Counted from the stretch's first letter, positions 43,356 through 53,092 are shown. The stretch is DNA of 64,000 nt from Allopontixanthobacter sp034376665 (GCF_034376665.1 NZ_JAXMJI010000074.1:1-64000), one strand, 5' to 3'. Notes: generated by a model not told the origin, from the letters alone. A program made the numbers and translations.

Positions 43356-44239
43356 CGCTAGGGCGGTTCCGGCACTTTGTTGCCATCGACTGGTCCGGCG
43401 CAGCGGGCGAGCGTCACCGCGGAATTGCCGTTGGGGCGTGCAAAGCAGGCAGCGATGCGCCGCAACTGGTTCGGCCAGATCATGTCTGGTCCCGCACGGA
43501 GGTGCTGGATTATCTCGCGGAGGACCTGCCGCCCGACACTCTGGTCGGGATGGACCTTGGCATTGCCCTGCCCTTTGCAGATTGCAGCGACTTCTTTCCC
43601 GGGTGGGAGGACACCCCCCAGTCGGCGCAGGCATTATGGGCCTTGGTTGACCTGATCTGCGCAGAAGACCCCCATCTCGGCGCTGCCAGTTTCGTGGATC
43701 ACCCCGTCGCCAGCCGCTATTTCCGCCGACACGGCGGGCGCGAGGGCGAGTGCTTTCATGGACCCGGCGCGCCCCACCGACGCGGGCGGCTGCGGGTGAC
43801 GGAGGGTCGGCAGGCGGCAGCCGGCTGCAAACCCTACAGCAATTTTAACCTGGTCGGCGCAGCGCAAGTCGGCAAAGCCAGCCTGACCGGAATGCGGGTG
43901 CTTCACCGGTTGCGCGGCAAGGTTCCAGTGTGGCCTGTCGAGCCGCTTCCCGCGTCAGGCAGCGTGATCGTGGAAATTTATACCACTATCGCCGCGATTG
44001 CTGCGGGGCGCAGCGCAGGCCGCAGCAAGATGCGCGGCGTCGACGAGTTGAACGCTGCGCTCGCAATTCTGGGCAGCCCGGGTCTTGCCGCCCAAGGCTC
44101 GCTTGACGATCACCGCTGCGACGCTTTGCTGACCGCGGCATGGCTGCGCAAAGTATCGGAGCAGCGGGAATTATGGCAGCCAAGGGGCCTGACCGTTGAA
44201 ATTGCCCGCACGGAAGGCTGGACCTTCGGCGCGGTTTGA
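43352..44239 (+). CDS. DUF429-like protein (predicted RNase H-fold)
   Basis: A 295-residue protein whose start overlaps the rarA stop (ATGA). It shows F-V-A-I-D-W-S-G-A near the N-terminus, L-V-G-M-D-L-G-I-A-L-P-F near residue 70 and a C-terminal D-D-H-R-C-D-A-L-L-T-A-A-W. This acidic pattern resembles the RNase H-like fold of DUF429/COG2410. Function is unknown; a nuclease-like role near rarA would fit but is not shown. Confidence 0.7.
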   Translation: MTLGRFRHFVAIDWSGAAGERHRGIAVGACKAGSDAPQLVRPDHVWSRTEVLDYLAEDLPPDTLVGMDLGIALPFADCSDFFPGWEDTPQSAQALWALVDLICAEDPHLGAASFVDHPVASRYFRRHGGREGECFHGPGAPHRRGRLRVTEGRQAAAGCKPYSNFNLVGAAQVGKASLTGMRVLHRLRGKVPVWPVEPLPASGSVIVEIYTTIAAIAAGRSAGRSKMRGVDELNAALAILGSPGLAAQGSLDDHRCDALLTAAWLRKVSEQRELWQPRGLTVEIARTEGWTFGAV

Positions 44240-44289
44240 CGCATGGGGCGCGGATATTGGCGAATCCACCACGGATTGCGTCCACCAGG

Positions 44290-44365
<76 letters not shown>

Positions 44366-44729
44366 GTTTTCAACCACTTATAAGGCTCTTTAAGTTGGCG
44401 ATGCTGGGCTAGCAACCACCCAGCAACCACGCTTGATAAAGAACATTCTAGGTAAGGCACGCGCGAAGTGGGTTTGTCGAATCCGATAATCCGTCGATCC
44501 TAGATCGGGTGGCAAGATTGGGCCGGTTTCAGACAGTCCGGTTTCGAACGCAGAAACTGGGATAGCCAACATTAAAGCGGCAACATGGACAAGGCCGCAT
44601 CCGCTGACAAAGCTGCCGCTCCAAGGCTCGTTCTTCTCACCTGAAACCGGCCGTACGTTCAGGTTTCGTCGAGCGCTCATGACCGGCAGCTATTAGGACT
44701 GCAAAATCGATGCCCAGCTCAAAGTGTGG
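44366..44729. other. Gene-free junction after tRNA-Thr, left edge of island
   Basis: 364 bp without a credible gene. It contains the hairpin GCTGGG..CCCAGC with a tandem AGCAACCAC repeat (44401-44429), a pair of GGTTTC..GAA segments near 44525-44550, and repeat copy A (44595-44660). A 96-codon minus-strand open frame (44390-44680) merely runs through the repeat. Confidence 0.6.
44595..44660 (-). repeat. Degenerate dispersed repeat, copy A (left flank of island)
   Basis: Read on the minus strand it starts GAACGTACGGCCGGTTTCAG and ends AGCTTTGTCAGCGGATGCGG. It contains the exact 18-mer TTCTTCTCACCTGAAACC (plus strand 44631-44648) shared with copy B. Against copy C both ends are well conserved and the middle is not (about 47 of 66 positions by eye). 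Confidence 0.75.
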
Positions 44730-46607
44730 TCATTGTGTGTTTCCCTTCTTTGCATACCACTCGGCGAGCACGGTAAATGCCACTTTGCGATCGCCAGTTT
44801 CGCTGATCAGTCCCTTGCGGTTCCAGCCATCCTGAATGCCGGGCAGTTGGCGGCGCGGGGAGCGAAAATCCTTGAGCACCCAGGGGGACAGGCCAGCCAG
44901 TGTCGGAATGCCTTCTGCCATTGCCAGTGTGGCACGGTAATATGCCGCCTGATATTCTTCGGTGAATTTCTGCGGCGGCCCTTCGGCGTGGTAGCCCAAC
45001 TTTGCCCCGGCACCGAATTCGGAGAACAGGAAAGGCTTGTCCGTGGGCAGATCCCAACCGAACGTCCCGATGTCGTCCAGCCGGTCACCTCCATACCAGC
45101 CAAAATAGGTGTTCACCGCTAGCACATCGACAGATGCCGCAAGCGGATCGGAAATCGTCACCACCTGCCGGCCGCCATCCATTTCACGAGCTGTGAGCAA
45201 CGCTGCCGTAACCAGCCTGTCCGGATCGAGTGCCCTGACATCGAGCGCAAGCCGCGCCATAAAGCCGTTGCGCGCATCGCCTATCGGGGTTTCGTTACCC
45301 ACGCTCCACAGCGCAATCGAGGCCCGATTACGGTCGCGCAGGATCATTTCAGCGAGCATCCGCCGGGTCTTTTCCAGCACTGCGGGATCATCGAACGCGA
45401 TACGCCAATATACCGGGATTTCGCTCCACACGATCATTCCCAGCCGGTCCGCCGCACGCAACATCGGCTCGCCATGCGGGTAGTGGGCAAGCCGAACGAA
45501 ATTGGCGCCCAGACCGTCCTTTGCCTCGCGCAGTAGCGCGTCTGCCGCAGCATCGGTCATGTGGCGGGTGGGGTCAGCGCCCAGCTCCTCTTCGTGCAGG
45601 CTGATCCCCCGCAGGAAGATCGGTTCGCCGTTGAGCAATATCTGGCTGGCCTGGACAGAAAGCGTGCGGAAACCGGTGATATCGTGCCAGCGGTCTTCAC
45701 CAGCCGTAACCTCCACACGGTAAAGCTTCGGACTGTTTGGCGACCAGAGCTGGATAGGCTTGCGCGGTGTGATCCGCAGCGTAAGTCGGCCATCGCTGCC
45801 CGTTGTCGCACGCCGGTCGACGCCCAGCTCGGGGATGGTCAGCCGCACCGACACACCGGCCATTTGCGCACCGTCGATGCGGATATCGGCGCTGATCCTG
45901 CCATCGGCTTCCAGCCTGACCCAGGCATCATCGACGAAGGTTTCGGGCAGGTTGATCAGGCGCACGGCGCGGGTGATTCCGCCATAGGTTTCCCAATCGG
46001 TAACCGGTGGCGGCACATCATGGCTGGTCCGCTGCGAATCAACCGCTACAACCAGACGGTTGCCATGCGCGCGCAGCAGTCCGGTTACTTCGAACGCAAA
46101 GGGCGTAAAGCCGCCTTCATGCCGCCCCAGAAGCTTGCCATTGAGCCAGACTTCTGCGGAATAATTGGCGGCACCAAAACGCAGAATGCTCCGCGAAGCC
46201 GGATCAATCACCGCATCGAAACGGCGCTGATACCATACCAGCCCCTGATAATGACGCATCTGGGGTGAGTGCGTAAGCCAGGATGCGGGGAGCGTCGCCA
46301 ATGGCGCAGCGTCCATGTCATATTCGAACAGTGCGAGCGGGTCGGCCCGGCGCACGCTTGCCACATCTGTATCGGCATGACGGCGATGGCTTGGCCCGGC
46401 CTCTCCGCCATGGAACCCGGTCAGACCATCGCGATAGGGATCGATCGACCAATTCCATTGGCCGGAAAGATCCTGCCCGTTTCGCAGGTCTGCTGCTGCG
46501 AGGATCGGGCCTGCGGGCATCACTTGCCCGACCACTGGCGATGGCAGCAGGCTCGACACCGCCAGTGCGAGTGCAATCCATACCCGCCGAAGGGCCACCG
46601 TCAACAT
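44730..46607 (-). CDS. Glycoside hydrolase family 2 enzyme (beta-galactosidase/glucuronidase-like), exported
   Basis: A 625-residue GH2 enzyme that cleaves terminal beta-linked sugars. It has a signal peptide (VALRRVWIALALAVSSLLPSPVVG), a sugar-binding jelly roll (about 50-230), an Ig-like domain (about 235-330) and a TIM barrel. The acid/base Glu is in LWSVGNETP and the nucleophile Glu in FLFSEFGAG. The exact sugar (galactose, glucuronate, mannose) cannot be told. ATG 46607 follows AAGGAG and overlaps the stop of the SGNH remnant. It is on the same strand as the cupin gene 46778. Confidence 0.9.
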   Translation of the reverse strand: MLTVALRRVWIALALAVSSLLPSPVVGQVMPAGPILAAADLRNGQDLSGQWNWSIDPYRDGLTGFHGGEAGPSHRRHADTDVASVRRADPLALFEYDMDAAPLATLPASWLTHSPQMRHYQGLVWYQRRFDAVIDPASRSILRFGAANYSAEVWLNGKLLGRHEGGFTPFAFEVTGLLRAHGNRLVVAVDSQRTSHDVPPPVTDWETYGGITRAVRLINLPETFVDDAWVRLEADGRISADIRIDGAQMAGVSVRLTIPELGVDRRATTGSDGRLTLRITPRKPIQLWSPNSPKLYRVEVTAGEDRWHDITGFRTLSVQASQILLNGEPIFLRGISLHEEELGADPTRHMTDAAADALLREAKDGLGANFVRLAHYPHGEPMLRAADRLGMIVWSEIPVYWRIAFDDPAVLEKTRRMLAEMILRDRNRASIALWSVGNETPIGDARNGFMARLALDVRALDPDRLVTAALLTAREMDGGRQVVTISDPLAASVDVLAVNTYFGWYGGDRLDDIGTFGWDLPTDKPFLFSEFGAGAKLGYHAEGPPQKFTEEYQAAYYRATLAMAEGIPTLAGLSPWVLKDFRSPRRQLPGIQDGWNRKGLISETGDRKVAFTVLAEWYAKKGNTQ

Positions 46608-46777
46608 CCCGCTCCTTTGCTCGTCCGGGCGTGGCGGAAGGCCGCGCGTATCTGTTCGCGCCACAGCTTGTCGCCTTCGGATTTCATGTGCAGGCCATCG
46701 GAAATGAACAGCGCCGGGTCCGGCCTACCAAAACCAGGATTATATGTCCGAACTTCATCGCGATGCTCCTCCTGTAG
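46601..46777 (-). pseudogene. C-terminal remnant of an SGNH/GDSL hydrolase
   Basis: Between the cupin stop (46778) and the GH2 start there is an open stretch in the frame of the cupin stop, coding D-E-V-R-T-Y-N-P-G-F then PALFISDGLHMKSEGDKLWR and EQIRAA. L-F-x-x-D-G-L-H-M...G-x-x-L-W is the C-terminal catalytic Asp/His block of SGNH-type esterases of carbohydrate loci. The N-terminal ~200 residues with the catalytic Ser are missing, so an esterase gene was deleted here, probably by fusing onto the end of the cupin gene. No start codon is apparent for an independent product. Confidence 0.7.
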
Positions 46778-47800
46778 TCATGCAAAGGGGCCGGATTTTT
46801 GGCCGTCTTCACTCAAATTGTTGATCAGATCCCGCTTCAACCGCGCGGTCGCTGCCGGATCGGATTGCGCCAATACACCCCGCATTTCCGGCGCAAGATG
46901 TTCCCCCGGATCACCATTGGTGAGGAAGACATAGTGGTCGAACACTGCCTTCCATGCGCGGCGCTGGTCAGGCGGCAGTTCGCGCAAAGCAATAATACCG
47001 TGCAGCAAGGCATCCCAGGGTGACCCCAGATCCTGCCGTGCCGGATCCCACCAGTAATTGACCAAAATGTTGATCGGATCGAGCGCGCCGACATGATGAT
47101 ACCAGTGATAAGGGATATAGAGCACATCGCCGGGCTCCATCTCAGTCACCAGCGCCACTTTCGCAGCTTTTGCATAACGCGGATACCGGATGAGATCGGG
47201 TGCCGAGACATGCACCATGCTGATTGGCGTACCTCCGGGAGTCAGCTCGTACGGGCCCAGATATAGATCGCCAATCGCTTCAGGCGGGAACAGGGTGAAT
47301 CGGCGGCGTCCGGCGACAACGCAGGCGAGGTTTTCAAGCTCATCATTGTGCGCGGCGACTTCAGTACGGTTACAAATCCACATTCGCGGCATGACCAATG
47401 GGGAAATCAGCGGCATGGTGTGCACATGCGCAAAACCAGGGATACACAGATGCACAGGCATTGCCTGAGCGGCGAGCGACCGTGGCAGATCGCCTTTCAT
47501 CTCGTCCAGCAGTATTTGCAGGAACTGCCCGAGGCTCGCCTGATGGCGAGTGAAATTGAGCTGTCGGCCATCGGCGGTATAGTGGAAGCGGCCCAGAAAT
47601 TCCGGATCGCCGGAGGCATAGGAGAGCTGCGCATCCGAAGCATTCGCGCTCAGCCGTGCGGCGAGTTTCTCAGATCCGCCCAAGGCGGCGGCAACGATAG
47701 GCCAATCCGCCACCAATCCGCGGACGAGCACCGGCTCGCCAACAGCGCGAAACGCCGCCAGCGATGCGTCTGTCGCACTTAGCGTTTTCACCTGTTTCAT
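46778..47800 (-). CDS. Cupin-like/JmjC-type (cupin_8) protein
   Basis: A 340-residue double-stranded beta-helix protein of the cupin_8/JmjC-like class, i.e. a possible Fe(II)/2-oxoglutarate hydroxylase. The iron-binding H-x-D looks like H-N-D in EVAAHNDELENLACVVAGRRRFTLFPP, and the distal His lies in YIPYHWYHHVGAL. In sphingomonads and Caulobacter such genes accompany TonB receptors and tryptophan-halogenase-like genes. The ATG 47800 follows GAGG. It lies divergent from the EEP-fold gene, and the LacI operator site 47848 is between them. Substrate unknown. Confidence 0.83.
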   Translation of the reverse strand: MKQVKTLSATDASLAAFRAVGEPVLVRGLVADWPIVAAALGGSEKLAARLSANASDAQLSYASGDPEFLGRFHYTADGRQLNFTRHQASLGQFLQILLDEMKGDLPRSLAAQAMPVHLCIPGFAHVHTMPLISPLVMPRMWICNRTEVAAHNDELENLACVVAGRRRFTLFPPEAIGDLYLGPYELTPGGTPISMVHVSAPDLIRYPRYAKAAKVALVTEMEPGDVLYIPYHWYHHVGALDPINILVNYWWDPARQDLGSPWDALLHGIIALRELPPDQRRAWKAVFDHYVFLTNGDPGEHLAPEMRGVLAQSDPAATARLKRDLINNLSEDGQKSGPFA

Positions 47801-47847
47801 TGCACCTCGCTTGACTAAGCAGCAGAATTGCACTTCTAACCTGAAAT

Positions 47848-47861
47848 TGGAAGCGCTACCA
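47848..47861. promoter_or_regulatory. LacI-type operator, copy 1
   Basis: TGGAAGCGCTACCA, 13 of 14 bases of the palindrome TGGAAGCGCTTCCA, between the divergent cupin (47800) and EEP-fold (47886) genes. Confidence 0.7.
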
Positions 47862-47885
47862 CGAGGAGCAGATCGGATTTGCCGG

Positions 47886-48791
47886 ATGTATAGACTTGTC
47901 GCGTCAATGCTGATTTTGATTTTTTTCGGCACCGGGATCGGCGCAACAACCGTACATGCGCGCGAATTAGTCTGCGCTGGACCGTTTCTGGCCATGACAT
48001 ACAACATCCGGCTCGACACTCCGGCGGATGGAGCGAATGACTGGGCTCACCGACGTGAATTCCTTATTGCACAAATCCAGTTGCTGCGACCGGCCATACT
48101 AGGCATGCAGGAAGTACTTCCCAACCAACGTTCAGACCTTGAATCCGCCCTGCCCGCCTATTCCTTCGTCGGCGGAGGTCGCGATGACGGGAAACTTGCA
48201 GGGGAGGCATCGCCACTCGCATTTGATCGCAGACTCTTCCGTATCGAAAAATCTGGCACTTTCTGGCTTTCACAAACTCCGGAAGTTCCTTCGCTGGGCT
48301 GGGATGCTGCGTTCCGGCGTGTAGCAAGCTGGGCCCATGTCAGTCGCAAACAGGACGGTGCAAGACTATTGGTGATCAACACCCACTGGGATCATGTGGG
48401 CGAAAAGGCCCGTCATGAAAGCGGTAAGCAACTGGCCGGATGGATCAGGGCAAACCTGCATGAACGCGAGTCTCTGGTACTGCTGGGTGACTTCAATACC
48501 GGCATTGAGACACCGGCAATCGCGGACATGATTGAAAGCGAAGCACTCGTTTCAGCCAACGGTGCAGACCGAGCCCTGCTCCCGTCGCCATCCCAGTCCA
48601 GTTTCAACAATTACGATCCAGTCCCCGAACCCGGCAAGGTCATCGACCATATTTTCATAAACAATCAAGTCAGCGTCTTGCGCGGCATGGTCATGGCACA
48701 GCATTCCAATGGCCTCGTCGCTTCGGATCATTTCCCGGTAGTAGCTTTGCTGGATTTGCCGGAAAGGCGCGGCAAGTCCTCTTGCGAATAG
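47886..48791 (+). CDS. Exported endonuclease/exonuclease/phosphatase-fold protein
   Basis: A 301-residue protein with a signal peptide (MYRLVASMLILIFFGTGIG.., cleaved near residue 25). The EEP catalytic residues are present: MTYNIR, GMQEVL (metal Glu), INTHWDH, LLGDFNTG and LVASDHFPVVALL. The fold covers nucleases, inositol phosphatases and sphingomyelinases. In a glycan-degrading locus a phosphodiesterase on glycolipids or a phosphatase is plausible; substrate unknown. The ATG 47886 starts the signal. Confidence 0.85.
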   Translation: MYRLVASMLILIFFGTGIGATTVHARELVCAGPFLAMTYNIRLDTPADGANDWAHRREFLIAQIQLLRPAILGMQEVLPNQRSDLESALPAYSFVGGGRDDGKLAGEASPLAFDRRLFRIEKSGTFWLSQTPEVPSLGWDAAFRRVASWAHVSRKQDGARLLVINTHWDHVGEKARHESGKQLAGWIRANLHERESLVLLGDFNTGIETPAIADMIESEALVSANGADRALLPSPSQSSFNNYDPVPEPGKVIDHIFINNQVSVLRGMVMAQHSNGLVASDHFPVVALLDLPERRGKSSCE

Positions 48792-48807
48792 TCCGCTGAT
48801 CCGTATT

Positions 48808-50088
48808 TTACTGCTGAATGATCACCGCCCCGCCTGCAGTATGCCGGTTGCGGGCCTGAACCGCGAGCAGGGCGAATATCGCGATCACCCCATAGGCCGC
48901 CATGGGAATGAAGAAGGAGATCGACAAATTTGCCATGTCCGCCATTTGGCCGACGGCGTACGGCAGCAACGCGCCGCCAACAATGGCAACGCACAATAAC
49001 CCAGATGTCGACGACTGCGATGTTCCGGCTCGTTTCAGAGTAATTGTGAAAATCGTGGGAAACATGATCGAATTGAACAAACCCACCGCCAGCGCCGCAT
49101 ATCCCGCCACCGGCCCGCTTGCGAGCGCCACGATCAGACAGAGAAGGGCAGCGCTGCTCGCCGCAATTGCCAGTAAGATCGGAGCACGGATGAAGGTCAG
49201 CAAATACGAACCGACGAATCGCCCGATCAAGGCACCCATCCAATATATGTTAGCCAAATAGAATCCTGCGCTCTCGAGGGGCAGACCCATGATATCCGGC
49301 TGATTCAAAAAGTTGATCATGATGCTGCCGATCGAAACCTCTGCCCCGACATACAGACCGATCGACAACGCGCCGAACAGAGCCCATTTCGAACGAAGCG
49401 CATCTAGCACCGACCCTTCGCCAATTTGCTGATATTCTGCGGCCGCTTTCGAAATTCGCGCGCGTGACAACCAGATGAAGACCATCAGACCGGCCAGCAT
49501 GGCCGCTATCAGAAGAAACGCCTGCGATACTGCCTCCAGTGCAATCACCCGGTCCGGCTCGTTGGTAATCGGGAAGTGCCCGGATTTCAGCACCTCCGCA
49601 TCCAGCATGATCCGCGAGCCGAAATTTGCTCCGAGGACTACGCCGAGCGAATTGAAAGCTTGTGCAAGGGTCAAGCGAAAATGGCTGCTATCCGGCGGAC
49701 CAAGTGCGGCGGCCAGGGGATTGGCGGCGACCTGAAGTGTGGTGATCCCCGCCCCAAGGATGAACAATGCAGCCAGGATAAGCGAATAATCCTGGAAGCG
49801 CACGATGAACTGTACCAGCATACACCCTGCGATCATTATCATCAGTGCGACAAAAATAGTTCGCAGAGCGCCCAATTTTCCAAGCAAGGCTGCTGCAGGA
49901 AACGACATAATCCCATAGGCGGCGAAAAAGACCAGCTGGGTAAACAGCGCTTCGGTGTAGTTGAGATTAAAGCTGGCCTTGACCGACGCGATCAGCGGAT
50001 CATTGTTTGAAGTAATGAAACCCCAAGCAAAAAACAGCGTCGTGACGGAAATGAAGGCAGCCGGGATACCAGATAGTTGCTGCCTCAT
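48808..50088 (-). CDS. MFS sugar:H+ symporter, FucP/GluP family
   Basis: A 426-residue twelve-helix transporter of the inner membrane for mono- or disaccharides (fucose, glucose or galactose type). The first helix segment FFAWGFITSNNDPLI is the FucP-family signature, and Q-V-A-A-N-P and N-S-L-G...G follow. The start is uncertain: ATG 50088 is used; TTG 50106 lies just 3 bp from the GH30 stop and would also be in frame. Last gene of the minus-strand receptor operon. Confidence 0.88.
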   Translation of the reverse strand: MRQQLSGIPAAFISVTTLFFAWGFITSNNDPLIASVKASFNLNYTEALFTQLVFFAAYGIMSFPAAALLGKLGALRTIFVALMIMIAGCMLVQFIVRFQDYSLILAALFILGAGITTLQVAANPLAAALGPPDSSHFRLTLAQAFNSLGVVLGANFGSRIMLDAEVLKSGHFPITNEPDRVIALEAVSQAFLLIAAMLAGLMVFIWLSRARISKAAAEYQQIGEGSVLDALRSKWALFGALSIGLYVGAEVSIGSIMINFLNQPDIMGLPLESAGFYLANIYWMGALIGRFVGSYLLTFIRAPILLAIAASSAALLCLIVALASGPVAGYAALAVGLFNSIMFPTIFTITLKRAGTSQSSTSGLLCVAIVGGALLPYAVGQMADMANLSISFFIPMAAYGVIAIFALLAVQARNRHTAGGAVIIQQ

Positions 50089-50108
50089 CGGCTTATTTCC
50101 CAGCAATA

Positions 50109-51557
50109 CTAAAGTTTGATCAAATATGTCGCCAGCGAGCCTTGCGGCATACTCGCCTGGAATGCCATCCTGTCGATAGTGATCGAAATATTTTCATCCC
50201 CATCGCTGCCGTTGAAGATGATCAGGGCGACGGTTTCCTCACGCTCGCCATGAAACGCAACTGCATCAACGTTTTTGATATTTGTCGCAGCGCCGATTCG
50301 AACGGAATCGCGCGGCAGGAATCGGCTTCCGTGCGCAAAGGCGTAATATTCAGGTTCGCGAGTGATCGCTCCGCTTTCAGTGTCGATCGTGATCAGGCCG
50401 CGGCAATTGCCGCAGCCGCCCATATGCGGCCCATGATTCTGGTCGAGCGCCAGGTTCCACATGACCACGCCCCGCGCCCAGTTACGCGGAGCGCCGATTA
50501 CCAGAGATCTGGCGGACGATTGGAAAGCGGCAGTCCAGTCGCCGCTCCAGTCACCAGCAGCGCATTCTGTGAACCAGGTTTCCTTGTCCGGATAGCGTTC
50601 GTGAACAACCGACTGCGCAGAGACATCCCCGCCGTAGCAATGCCACGCTACGCCATCTACGAAGGGAAAGGCTCTGGTATCGGCGAGCACAGCAAGAGGG
50701 CTATCCGGCTCGTCCCAATTGTGGTCCCAGTCAAGCAAGCGTGTGTGCGGAATATCTCGATCCATCATCGGACCGAGAAATTCACCAACGAAACTGGCGC
50801 GCTCGGCCGGATCCACCCGCATGCCGGGATAGTCCGCCGGCTCGAAATGTGGTTCGTTCTGGATCGTCAGCATATCGATCGGGACGCCCGCCGCTCCCAT
50901 CTCCTTTGCATAGCTGATCAGATAATGTGCGTAATCCTGGTAATGGGCCGGATCCAGCCTTCCCGTGATCAGGCTGCGACTGGTTTTCATCCAGGCCGGC
51001 GCGCTCCACGGGCTGGCAATGACCTTGAGCCGCGGATTGATCGCGCGAATTTGCAGCAGGGCAGGGATCAACTCAGATCTGGCCGGGGCAATATCGGCAT
51101 CCGCCTCACCGGGTATATCGGCATAGGTGTAGTGGCTGCGGGAAAAATCGGAGGCACCGATTGTAATACGGGTCAAATCAAGGCCAAGCTCGCCGCCCTC
51201 ACCAAACAATTCCTGGAGCAGTTGAGCACGCGCGACATCATCGAGTTCGTGTTCCAGCAGCCATGCCGAAGCATCGGTGATCGATGCCCCGTAACCGAAG
51301 AATGGCTGGTATCGCCGGCCGGTATCGACAACGACATCCGCAATTTGACCGGCACCAAGCTGGATCGGGATGGCCTCAAAAGGAGCCAGCTTCTTCGAAC
51401 CGTCTGCTGTGGTCAACCAGCCCGGCATCCGCAACGTTTGGGGCGGCGCTTCAATTGCAGGACCAGCACTAGATGCAGCCCCAGTTAGTCCAGAGCATGC
51501 GGCTAAGGAGAGCAGCAGCGCTGCAGAACAGCGTTTGATATATTCGACAATATTCAT
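50109..51557 (-). CDS. GH30 glycosidase, lipoprotein (glucosylceramidase / endo-beta-1,6-glucanase family)
   Basis: A 482-residue GH30 enzyme. Lipoprotein signal (LLLSLAAC, Cys about 21), then a TIM barrel (about 75-410) with an adjoining beta domain. The acid/base Glu is in MLTIQNEPHFEPADYPGMR and the nucleophile Glu in WFTECAAGDW. The Y-P-x-M-R context resembles the GH30_1/3 groups (glucosylceramidases, beta-1,6-glucanases). The ATG overlaps the halogenase stop (TAATG), so both are coupled. Likely acts on a beta-1,6-glucan or similar; inference. Confidence 0.9.
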   Translation of the reverse strand: MNIVEYIKRCSAALLLSLAACSGLTGAASSAGPAIEAPPQTLRMPGWLTTADGSKKLAPFEAIPIQLGAGQIADVVVDTGRRYQPFFGYGASITDASAWLLEHELDDVARAQLLQELFGEGGELGLDLTRITIGASDFSRSHYTYADIPGEADADIAPARSELIPALLQIRAINPRLKVIASPWSAPAWMKTSRSLITGRLDPAHYQDYAHYLISYAKEMGAAGVPIDMLTIQNEPHFEPADYPGMRVDPAERASFVGEFLGPMMDRDIPHTRLLDWDHNWDEPDSPLAVLADTRAFPFVDGVAWHCYGGDVSAQSVVHERYPDKETWFTECAAGDWSGDWTAAFQSSARSLVIGAPRNWARGVVMWNLALDQNHGPHMGGCGNCRGLITIDTESGAITREPEYYAFAHGSRFLPRDSVRIGAATNIKNVDAVAFHGEREETVALIIFNGSDGDENISITIDRMAFQASMPQGSLATYLIKL

Positions 51558-53068
51558 TATCCATCCCTTTGCGCGTCGCAATATTTTGCCACGAAATCTG
51601 CGTGGGTTGGCATGACGGCAACACATTTCCTGATCACATTTTCAACATTGCCCAGAAACTGGACCACCTGCGCCTCGCTGCGGATATCGACCAGGGGGTC
51701 GTAGCCGCTAGGAATGACCCCTTGGCCGAGCATTACCTGGATCCAGCTTTCTTCGCTGAACAATTCCTCGTCTTCGCGAAAAATCCGGCCGTTGGCTTTG
51801 AACAGATCAATCTTGTGCTGCAGTGTATCGGGCACATCCATGTCGCGGCAGTACCGCCAGAACGGCGTGTCATCGCGCTCGGTTGCCTTGTAGTGCAAGA
51901 TTATGAAATCGCGCACTCGTTCATATTCGAAATCGGTCTGGCGATTGAATTCATCGATATTGGCCTGATCAAAACTGCCATCGGGAAACAAGCGGATCAG
52001 GCGGATCAGCGCAGACTGGATCAGAAACAGGCTGGTCGATTCCAAAGGTTCGAGAAAGCCTGCCGACAGCCCCAATGCCAAGCAGTTGCGGTTCCATGTC
52101 TTCTTGCGCTTGCCGGTAGTGAAGCGGATCCGGATGGGCTCTGCCAATTGTTCACCATCGAGGTTTTCGAGCAGGATTCGCTCCGCCTCGGTCTCGTCCA
52201 TATGAGCGCTGGAAAATACGTGCCCATTGCCGGTCCGGTGTTGCAGCGGGATGCGCCATTGCCAGCCTGCCCCATGCGCAGTGGCTGCAGTATAGGGCGT
52301 GAAATTAGCCGAACGGGTGCACGGCACAGCCAGCGCCCGGTTGCAAGGCAGCCAATGGGTCCAGTCTTCGAACCCGGTCTGCATCGCTTGTTCGATGATC
52401 AGTCCGATAAAGCCAGAGCAATCGATAAACAGATCGGCACAGATGACCTCGCCGCTTTCCAGAGTTACCGATTCCACAAAGCCGTCATCTGCCCGCAGCG
52501 TAACATCGACGATCTTGCCTTCCTGCCGCACGACCCCGCGATCCTGCGCATAACCGCGTAGATAACGGGCGTAGAGCCCGGCATCGAACTGATAGGCATG
52601 GGCGATATGTCCGATCGGCGAATCTCCGGCGTCGCTGCGGGCGGGCACGAATTTGTTTTCCAACGCCGCTGCAGTATTGATGGAGAAATTTGCGAAATCG
52701 GATGCTTGATTCTCCAGCTTCATTTTGAGCCAGTACTGATGGCAGCGCAGCCAGCCCAAGTCTTGCCCGATCACCCCAAATCCATGGATATAGCTTGAAC
52801 CGATCCGGTCCCAGTTGTTGAACTGGATGCCCAGCTTAAAGGTGCCCTGAGTAAGCCGCATGAAGTTCGCTTCGTCCAGTTCCAGCAATTCGTTGAACTT
52901 CTTGATCGCCGGAATCGTGGCTTCTCCTACACCGACGGTGCCGATATCCTCCGATTCGACCAATTTTATCCGGTAAAGCCCTTGGAACAGGTGCGACAGC
53001 AGCGCCGCGGCCATCCAGCCAGCCGAACCGCCGCCGACTATTAATAAGCTTTGCAGTCGCTGCGTCAT
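51557..53068 (-). CDS. Flavin-dependent tryptophan-halogenase-family protein
   Basis: A 503-residue FAD-dependent halogenase-family protein. The FADH2-binding GGGSAGW (12-18), the catalytic Lys78 in TQGTFKLGIQF, the halogenase signature W-x-W-x-I-P as WQWRIP (269-274) and the L-E-P-L-E-S block with the second catalytic-region Glu are all present. All residues known to be needed for making and using hypohalous acid are therefore kept. Several such proteins (e.g. BrvH, Xcc4156) act on free indole in vitro although they lie next to TonB receptor genes. The physiological substrate is unknown. It is directly downstream of GH3 and upstream of GH30. Confidence 0.9.
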   Translation of the reverse strand: MTQRLQSLLIVGGGSAGWMAAALLSHLFQGLYRIKLVESEDIGTVGVGEATIPAIKKFNELLELDEANFMRLTQGTFKLGIQFNNWDRIGSSYIHGFGVIGQDLGWLRCHQYWLKMKLENQASDFANFSINTAAALENKFVPARSDAGDSPIGHIAHAYQFDAGLYARYLRGYAQDRGVVRQEGKIVDVTLRADDGFVESVTLESGEVICADLFIDCSGFIGLIIEQAMQTGFEDWTHWLPCNRALAVPCTRSANFTPYTAATAHGAGWQWRIPLQHRTGNGHVFSSAHMDETEAERILLENLDGEQLAEPIRIRFTTGKRKKTWNRNCLALGLSAGFLEPLESTSLFLIQSALIRLIRLFPDGSFDQANIDEFNRQTDFEYERVRDFIILHYKATERDDTPFWRYCRDMDVPDTLQHKIDLFKANGRIFREDEELFSEESWIQVMLGQGVIPSGYDPLVDIRSEAQVVQFLGNVENVIRKCVAVMPTHADFVAKYCDAQRDG

Positions 53069-53092
53069 TATCGCTGTTCCTGTCCGGCTATG

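Noticed and set aside
44390..44680. 96-codon minus-strand open frame after tRNA-Thr
   Set aside because: Runs through repeat copy A and has no signal, ribosome site or family similarity.
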